Below are positions 57,181 to 64,000 of a stretch of 64,000 nucleotides of DNA, in pieces (position 1 is the first letter of the stretch; the number at the start of each line of letters is the position of its first letter). The position numbers and the translations under genes were made by a program. Origin of the DNA: Panorpa germanica (taxonomy: Eukaryota > Arthropoda > Insecta > Mecoptera > Panorpidae); NCBI GenBank assembly GCA_963678705.1, contig OY783203.1, forward strand, positions 4,216,001-4,280,000, read 5' to 3'. Under the pieces are notes generated by a model. The model worked only from the letters and a program-made list of their open reading frames with translations. It did not search any database and was not told the origin of the DNA.

Positions 57181-57290
57181 CGAACCTTGCGTTGTGGTAC
57201 CAAATTTATAGTACGCGGTTTTGGATGTGACTTGCGCGTTGTCCAGAACACCTTGGCGCATGGAATTGGAATAACCAATCAAAATGCAAG
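57181..57290 (-). promoter_or_regulatory. Candidate promoter (TATA and CCAAT elements, minus strand)
   Basis: On the minus strand a CCAAT-type ATTGG lies at 57279-57275 and TATAAATTTG at 57210-57201, about 65 bp further on. A start site near 57180 would follow. The base composition rises here. A TCAGT initiator-like word lies at about 57150. The 87-codon minus-strand frame across this area is not a gene in my reading. Confidence 0.45.
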
Positions 57291-58889
57291 GGTAATTTCC
57301 TACAAATATAATTTCCCGGAAATCCAATATGAAATATACCATACATAATATACTTTTGCATATATAAAACCGTGTTTATATATATTAGTGATGTATATAC
57401 AAATAAATATTATGTACAGAGGCGTAACTAAAGTAAGCATTAGATGTCAACCCACTACTCAAAATGAGCTAATTAGTACGGGGCGTGGTGATCAGGTTTA
57501 AAAATATGCCACGTTACAGATCAGTAGAGAGAGGGTGGTGGCGATTTTATAGAGCAACAATTTTCATTTGCGCGGAAAAACGCGTGGGAGAAAAATATCC
57601 CCATCACAATTACTAGCTTTTCATCCCTTTGCAAGATAACGTGTATATATACACATACAACGTATTTATATTTATTTATTTCTTACTGTACAAGTACAAT
57701 TTAATTTATTAGTTGTACACTAAAGTAAAAATATTAAACTTGTTTTCATAAGGTTAAAAAAAAACGAACTATTTGTCTTTCAGGAATTGTATTATGAATT
57801 AATCTTCCTTTTCTCACTAATTATACTTTAAACCCGAAGTGCCTGCGCTTCAGGGTTTAATTCCATCTCGATTTCTAGGTTTAGGATTCTTTTTTTGTTT
57901 TGTTTGATTAATTAACATATATGCCAAATATTTTGTGACTCTAACATTAGGTAATTTTTCAAAAGCCTAAATTTTTTTAAATAGGTTACTTATGCTCGCT
58001 GCAAGGTATGGAACTTATTTTGCATTTTATTTCAAATCGGTTGATATTTGGTTGACTTTGGGTAAACTTAAGTAGTCTAATTTATTAGATTTAGAACATT
58101 TTGGATTTAAATTTTTTCAGTTACTATCTAAAAAAAAATTATTGTTTACTTTCTAATATTGATATTATTTATCAATATTTAATGTGACTAATTTTTTGTT
58201 TGTGTAAATTTACCTCAAAATATTGTTTTCAAACAAAATAAAATACTGGCAAGTTTGATACTACTGACATGTTTAAGTCACGAGTAATTATCGATAGTTT
58301 TTTACCTGTTGATTTTCTTCGGTTTATTTCATACGCTACTAATAATTAAGAGTATGTAAGATAGAGCAATATTTTAAAATACAGAAGTCAGAATTATTTT
58401 TCTTAAAGTATTTTAACTATTTATTTTTGTATTTAAAATATTGTATTTAGTTTATATGAATAGTATGTATTATATACGATAAATAAAATTCGATAATAAA
58501 CACGCAAGCAATTGACAGTGGAGCGGGATATAAAGTTTGAGATATTATTGTTAAGCTCGGCCAATTATAAAGAATAATAAAAAAAAATTGCAGTTGATTA
58601 TTAAAAATCTCAATGAAAATTTAAATAATTTCTTAAGTTTAATTTCTAAGTTATAGAATGTTTGGTTTGGTAAGTAAGGGAGAAATTGTGTTGTTAAAAT
58701 TTTCATATTCAGTATTTTTTTCCACTGAGGCTCAGAATTAAACATTATTTTATGCAGCAGATCTAAAAATTTGGTATATTATAAAATTTTATATTTTATT
58801 AAACATAAATATTTTTTCATGAAAATATTTTTATTTATAGTTAAAACTGGCATTACATTTCTGAAATTACGTGTGCAACATATTTTGGT
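57291..58889. other. Intergenic, with a small GC-rich patch
   Basis: The patch 57418-57605 begins with the transposon-like end CAGAGGCGTAACTAAAG. It includes a GCGCGG/CGCG hairpin at about 57570-57588. No gene is seen in the remainder. Confidence 0.4.
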
Positions 58890-59105
58890 AGATGACACAG
58901 TGGCCGATAACATTGATGCATCACGCAGACTTTATATCCTCGGGTTCAATTACCGGAATAACGCTATAATTTCTACGTTTGGTTACTATCAAGTTTATGT
59001 GATTTTGTCTTTAAATAATCATAAACTTACTAGGTACAAAAACTAACAACATAGGTCATCAGTGATAGCACTCGACATCGCTGGCAGATAGGCCCACGTT
59101 AAATA
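58890..59105 (+). repeat. SINE-like copy
   Basis: GATGACACAGTGGCCGATAA, CATTGATGCATCACGC, CCTCGGGTTCAATTACCGG, then AACGCTATAATTTCTACG and a tail with GTCATCAGTGATAGCAC. Head, box B and tail are all present. Confidence 0.65.
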
Positions 59106-59469
59106 AATAAACAAATAAATAGGTTTGTTGTTGTCATGGTTACTGTGCGGATACGTCGCAAACCATAACACAAAATATTTGTATTTATTTGTTAGTTTAT
59201 TCATCACAGAATTTGCTACAGCTGCGTCATCTACCATAATTGTGTGTCACAACATATTGTTGTCTCTTTAAACCGTTACTTTAATTGCTAATATCTACAA
59301 TATTGTGACTGTATAAACTGCATTCAATAAATATGTTATAGTCAGGCATGATAAGAGGGAGGGAAATAATAAGAACCTGGACTTCATAGGAACATTAAAT
59401 TGAAAGAAATTTGAATGGTCTGATTATAGTAAAATTTCATATAATTTCAGTCTAAAGAAAGCTGTTTTT

Positions 59470-59705
59470 AAAACGTTAAAACGACATAGTGGGCGAGAGC
59501 TTCTACTTAAAGTCAACTATTGTCTTCGGGTTCGATCCTCGGGTTTGGTTGTTATTAAATTAAATTGATTAGGTACAAATATAATCTAAAAATGAATAGG
59601 CAGCGATGTTGTTACATATATGAGAGCGCGATATCGTAAATACTACAAACATAGTAACAAGTCATCTGTGATAGGACCCAGCATCGGAAATAGGCCGTCA
59701 TTACA
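59470..59705 (+). repeat. SINE-like copy, near complete
   Basis: ACGACATAGTGGGCGAGAGC, CTTCTACTTAAAGTCAACTA and TCTTCGGGTTCGATCCTCGG, then GTTTGGTTGTTATTAAATTA. The tail has TGTTGTTACATATATGAGAG and CAAGTCATCTGTGATAGGAC. Together with the copy at 45590 it gives the family layout: tRNA-like head, AT-rich body, conserved tail. Confidence 0.75.
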
Positions 59706-60840
59706 TAAATTATATTAATTTATTTTTAATATTAAAGACAGTAAAGACGATTGTAAAGTAAAGAGAAATATTTTTACTAAAAACTAAACAAAAACGCAAA
59801 TCCATCTTGTTCCAATCTTTTTTGTTGAGTGCTTGCGCCAGGCCTCCAAAAAGTTTATTCGACACTATCGAACTGTTTTTCGTTCTAGTTATTTTTAAAC
59901 TAAGTCATATATACGCGTAGTATTATAAATATACTTAAAATTAATTCATAATTTAAATTCAACGAAATATTTAAATAAAATTAAAATATGTCCGTAAAAT
60001 TAGTTTCACGAGAAACAGAGAAACAAACAATATGTTCAATTTTATTTTAAAAATGGCGCATATCAGTTTTAATAAAAGGCAAAGATAACAGAAAATATAG
60101 AATTATAGAGCACAGGGTTATGCATTTATTATATAACGTACAAATACTGAAAAATGATTTCAAATACCCCCTCTCTCCCTCCTACCATAATAACGATACT
60201 AAAACCTAATTATAACAAATATGTTTTGTGATACAAACAGTAATAACACATAAAACAATATTTTGAATAATACCATTGAACAAAGGTAATTTAAGTTAAC
60301 CTTGAATTCTTTTATTAATCAAACAACATATTACATTATTTGATATATTTTTTACGTATTGTATAGGGTATTCAAAGAGAATGTTTCAGCTATGTACGCT
60401 GTACAGTGTACTGTACGTATCACATGCAGGGGTATGGGTCACTGCATAATGGACTGTCATATTAGAGTAATAAATACCTCGTGGAACAACAGGTTCATCA
60501 AAAACGTAAAACCCCATTGAGAAATAATAAAAGCGCGTAAAATTCCTGTAACACATTGAATCATAAACATGCACACCACCGGTTTTAATTTTGCACTGAA
60601 AAAAAATCTGTAGATTTCTACAGAAATCACTGCAGCACAAAGAGGTTTTTTTCTTATCTATTTTTGTTGTAGAACATATAGTTGAATGTGAACACACGCA
60701 CTGCGGAATTAATTCTACAATTGCACTATGAGGTGTCTAGAAGCAAAAGGATGTAAGATGTAATTGTGTTATATCGAATCCGTGAATATAACATCCGTGT
60801 AAAACGAGATGCTTTTACAAACACAGATGCTAAATACTAT
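59706..60840. other. Intergenic, nothing firm
   Basis: Words at 60530-60600 resemble the fold-back element at 56071 (for example ACATTGAATCATA). The 103-codon minus-strand frame at 60386-60697 lies on this repeat-like DNA and is not called. Confidence 0.4.
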
Positions 60841-60966
60841 CACCGACGACGTCCTACAATGTTGGCAGAAATTATGAAGTCGTGGCCTCATATATGTGAA
60901 CTATATCGCACATATATGAGGCCACCATACTTTAAATACTGCCAACACAGTACGAGGTCGTTGGTG
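60841..60966. repeat. Inverted pair of SINE tails (long hairpin)
   Basis: The left arm 60841-60898 (CACCGACGACGTCCTACAAT ... CATATATGTG) and the right arm 60908-60966 (CACATATATGAGG ... GAGGTCGTTGGTG) are inverted copies around a 9-nt loop. The arm equals the SINE tail at about 59600-59690. The 89-codon frame here is a by-product. Confidence 0.75.
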
Positions 60967-63900
60967 TTAGGACTTAATATCAAACTAATCAAAATGTCTG
61001 CTTGTCAGGCGATGAATAGAAATTGGAATCAATGAATAAATTCAAAATTATTTATTTGAGAAACAATACCATTGAAGTATAAAAGTATTCAATGCTATAC
61101 AAATACATCACGGTATGAACTCAATTGGTTTATATGATATTTCTCTCAAATATTCAGATTGAAAACTATATAGAAACAGAAGGTCACTCTATACGCAATG
61201 ATGCTGGAACAAATTTAATAACCGTATTCTTTTAGTCAATACAATACAATACAAAATGAAAAACTAATAAAAGCTGAAGTCATATTTATTTAAAAGCATA
61301 CTATTCTGCATTACCGTTGGATAATTAATTAAATTTGTAGCTTCAGTTTTGTCTATATCTACCTGCTGAACACAAAGCATTAATTTTACCGTATATTCAT
61401 GTAATATTTAGTTAAACAAAACCTTGTACTATTTAATATAAAAGGGTTTTTATTTTTCCGTCGCTATCCGTCGAATTTCCAGCTGATATAGCCTTACCCT
61501 TAATTTATTAACCTTCATAATAAAAAAACATCAACATCTTCTTCTTCTTTTAATCAATCAGCTTGAAAATTTTAAAAACACAGTTCCACAGAAGTTGTCA
61601 ATAAGCAGAAGCAGACAATATATACAAGATTTATCTTTTAAATCTTCTTGAACTGATCAGTTAATATGTCCAGTAAAAGCATATCTTTTTCAAAAGTAAT
61701 TGAGCAAATCTTAAATGTCTTTCACAATTTTCTTTCGATTTATATTTTTTTATTTCACGTATCTATAACATCTTTATGAGCTTGTCCAGCAGTTTTTTTT
61801 TATAAATATTAAATAAATTCTGATAAATATCTTTTCTTTTCAAATCTTTCTTATCTACTAATAAAAAACACAAAAAAATACGACACAAAATAAATCTTTG
61901 CATAAGTTCAATAATATCGGTAAATAAAATATCTCAAATAAAAAAATATGGTGCAGGAAAGCGTCAAAGTGTTGTGACTTGTAAGTTTAAGGGCCCAATA
62001 TACACGCGAATATGTTACATAGGTTGGTAACAGGCTCGGCGAACGTGTTTAATAGTATATGTATACGATTAACATACTCGGCTTAAGTCCACCTTGACGA
62101 TTACTACAAACGCAAGCCGAGTGCCAATATGTATGAAAAACGACAGCATATTGACTATTATGCAGTGCAGTGGTCGGCAACCCTTCATGTCATTACATTC
62201 AGAAATATTTAAAAAAAAATCATACAACATTATATTTACAAAAATTGCAAAAACTTCTAGGTTCGTTTTAATCATATATTATACATCTGCCCAAAATCAA
62301 ATTCTGTCAATATTTAATTATTTCAAAGTTGTACTTTTTATATTTTCAGATTAATATTCAGCTCATTAGCAAGGCATATCCGAATATTGAGTTTTCAGAT
62401 AATGAAAGCAATTTTCGAGTTTCAAGTAATTCAAAGGTATTCATTAAGTTTATCTGCATTATAATATCATTTGGTTACATTTAACAGTTATGTGAGTATT
62501 GCATATGATAGAAGATACAATTCATATTTAACTTCATATTCAACTGCACGCACATCAGCGAATTCAGTTTGTGAATGAAACCATATAAAGACGCGTAAAA
62601 TAGCGCTGTGTTTATTTTTACAATCATTTCAAAAATAGTTGTCTAAAGATCGTTTGTCTAGTGTGCAACTCGCATAATAATTCTATTGTATGTTCTATAT
62701 TCAGTACATTAATTTGAATGTATAATTGGTTTTTTGCTGTATGCAAAAATCTTGTAATTTACAAATCTTATGCTGTGTCGTTCTCGATAATGTTGTAGAT
62801 GACAAGATTAAATTGACAAAGCACAAATTACATCCTTTATTTACATATTGCAAAAAACACATTATGCATTATAATTCTCGGGGCAAAAAAAAGCTAAAAT
62901 GTAAATATTATTGAATATTTATATGTGGCGAACGATATAACGTGATATGCCATCGTTGAATATGCACACGTACAGTTCAGCGCTAGGGCTCTTAAGGGGT
63001 TACAACACCCTGAGCTGCTCAAATAGAAGTTAACCCTATGAATTTCTTACAACTAAACATGGGGGCCATAATGATTACTTTCAGGGAAGTGCATCTGAAT
63101 CCACATTACACTATTAACTAAACTATTAGATTGGATAGTGGATTAGATAGTGTGAAGGAGGGGGGTCCACGATAGGCTACGTGAGAAGCAATAACGTATC
63201 TACATTGGCCCCCCTACGCCTTTTTTCAATGGTCAACAAAAATAAAGTCAGAAAAAGTAACAGGATAGGTTAGTTGTCTCTGACATTCTCTGTAAGGACT
63301 AGCAATTTTTTTTTAACATGAATTATAACCAGCTTGGAGCAAATACTCCCCCCCCCCCTTCATTTTTTTTTTTCTATTTGTTTAAATACATTGTTATGGT
63401 AATTACAATTATGGTTATGGTATTAATATTTTTCTGAGCTAGATAGTTAATTAAAAAGAAAAAAAAAAAGAAAAAATGATCTCACATCAAAATTTTGGAA
63501 TTTTGTTCTGCCAGGTTCGTGTTTTGGACAACAGCAATATTATAATCGAATGTGCTATTATGGGGACGCAGTCACATTACATATGCAGACTTAGGCTTAA
63601 TTCGTTACTCAATTTAAAAAAAAAGTAATATTTTAAATGTTAGGATGGTGCAACTCCTTAATTCAAATACTTTAATTATACAAGGGTTAGGGACGTAACA
63701 TCTTGTAGAAGGAGAAGATTTGTACGATATTGTTTACTTCAACAAAATGATGTAGTTGCCTTAGTGTCTGAAGGGCAACATGAAGGTCGTCAGGCCCCTA
63801 AGAATTCCCTGACATTAGGCTCAGTACGTCTGTACTTAAAGACATCTTTGACATCCAATAAGCTTTCGTGACAAATAGAAAATGCATTTTAATAAAATTC

Positions 63901-64000
63901 TTTTATATATTTTTTTTTAATCAAATATAAAATCATTTGAAATTATTATTAAAAACTAATAGTAGTATTATTATTATTTAAAATACAAGAAATGTCAACA
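60967..64000. other. Intergenic to window end
   Basis: No gene is seen. A hAT-like left end CAGTGGTCGGCAACCCTTC starts at 62168 without a visible partner. GC-richer patches are at 62980-63240 and 63690-63870. A C-run is at 63349-63358. The window ends in AT-rich DNA with TTA repeats. Confidence 0.4.

Noticed and set aside
57079..57342. 87-codon minus-strand ORF
   Set aside because: It crosses the CCAAT and TATA elements of a candidate promoter and has no domain, so its openness probably reflects the higher GC content.
60386..61035. ORFs of 103 (-) and 89 (+) codons
   Set aside because: They fall on repeat sequence related to 56071-56322 and on the inverted SINE tails.

Overview
The window is nuclear DNA of a eukaryote, most likely an insect or another arthropod. 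It is very AT-rich. Its genes are split by short and long introns with canonical GT/AG borders. It carries many small non-autonomous transposons and tRNA-derived SINE-like copies. No bacterial or viral gene organisation is visible. Insect is an inference from the protein types and the style of the DNA; nothing fixes the species.

Four protein-coding loci can be supported. (1) 1540-2059 (+): the last two coding exons of an EPS8-family actin regulator; the rest lies left of the window. (2) 7163-23766 (+): a complete six-exon TMEM86 (YhhN family) lysoplasmalogenase of 272 aa. (3) 11321-13944 (-): a complete two-exon gene for an 851-aa, Ser/Lys/Cys-rich, mostly disordered-looking protein of unknown function. 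It lies wholly inside the 8.7-kb first intron of the TMEM86 gene on the opposite strand. (4) 39628-44257 (-), with a probable 5' non-coding exon and promoter near 56845-57210: a ZnT1-like (SLC30A) zinc exporter with six clear coding exons and a probable seventh that gives an alternative C-terminus. A weak fifth candidate is a TATA box plus a four-codon start exon at 2514-2610 (+).

Layout: 1-1202 holds two inverted copies of one MITE inside an EPS8 intron. 2060-7162 is mostly non-coding. 7163-24120 is the TMEM86 gene with the nested antisense gene, two hAT-like remnants, a third copy of the same MITE and several fold-back sequences in its introns. 24960-28160 is a large minisatellite of about 31-34 units of 87 bp (29 codons), bracketed by direct copies of a block that forms a hairpin. 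28250-39600 is about 11 kb of AT-rich DNA without a gene I can support. 39628-57210 is the zinc transporter gene with a 12.6-kb first intron full of repeats. 57300-64000 is intergenic and repeat-rich.

The genes look like unrelated housekeeping loci (actin remodelling, lipid metabolism, zinc export) and I see no pathway linking them. The most unusual items are the coding-like 87-bp array with its hairpin blocks, the antisense nested gene, the two possible C-termini of the zinc transporter, and an over-represented dispersed 10-mer, ATACGAGTAT.
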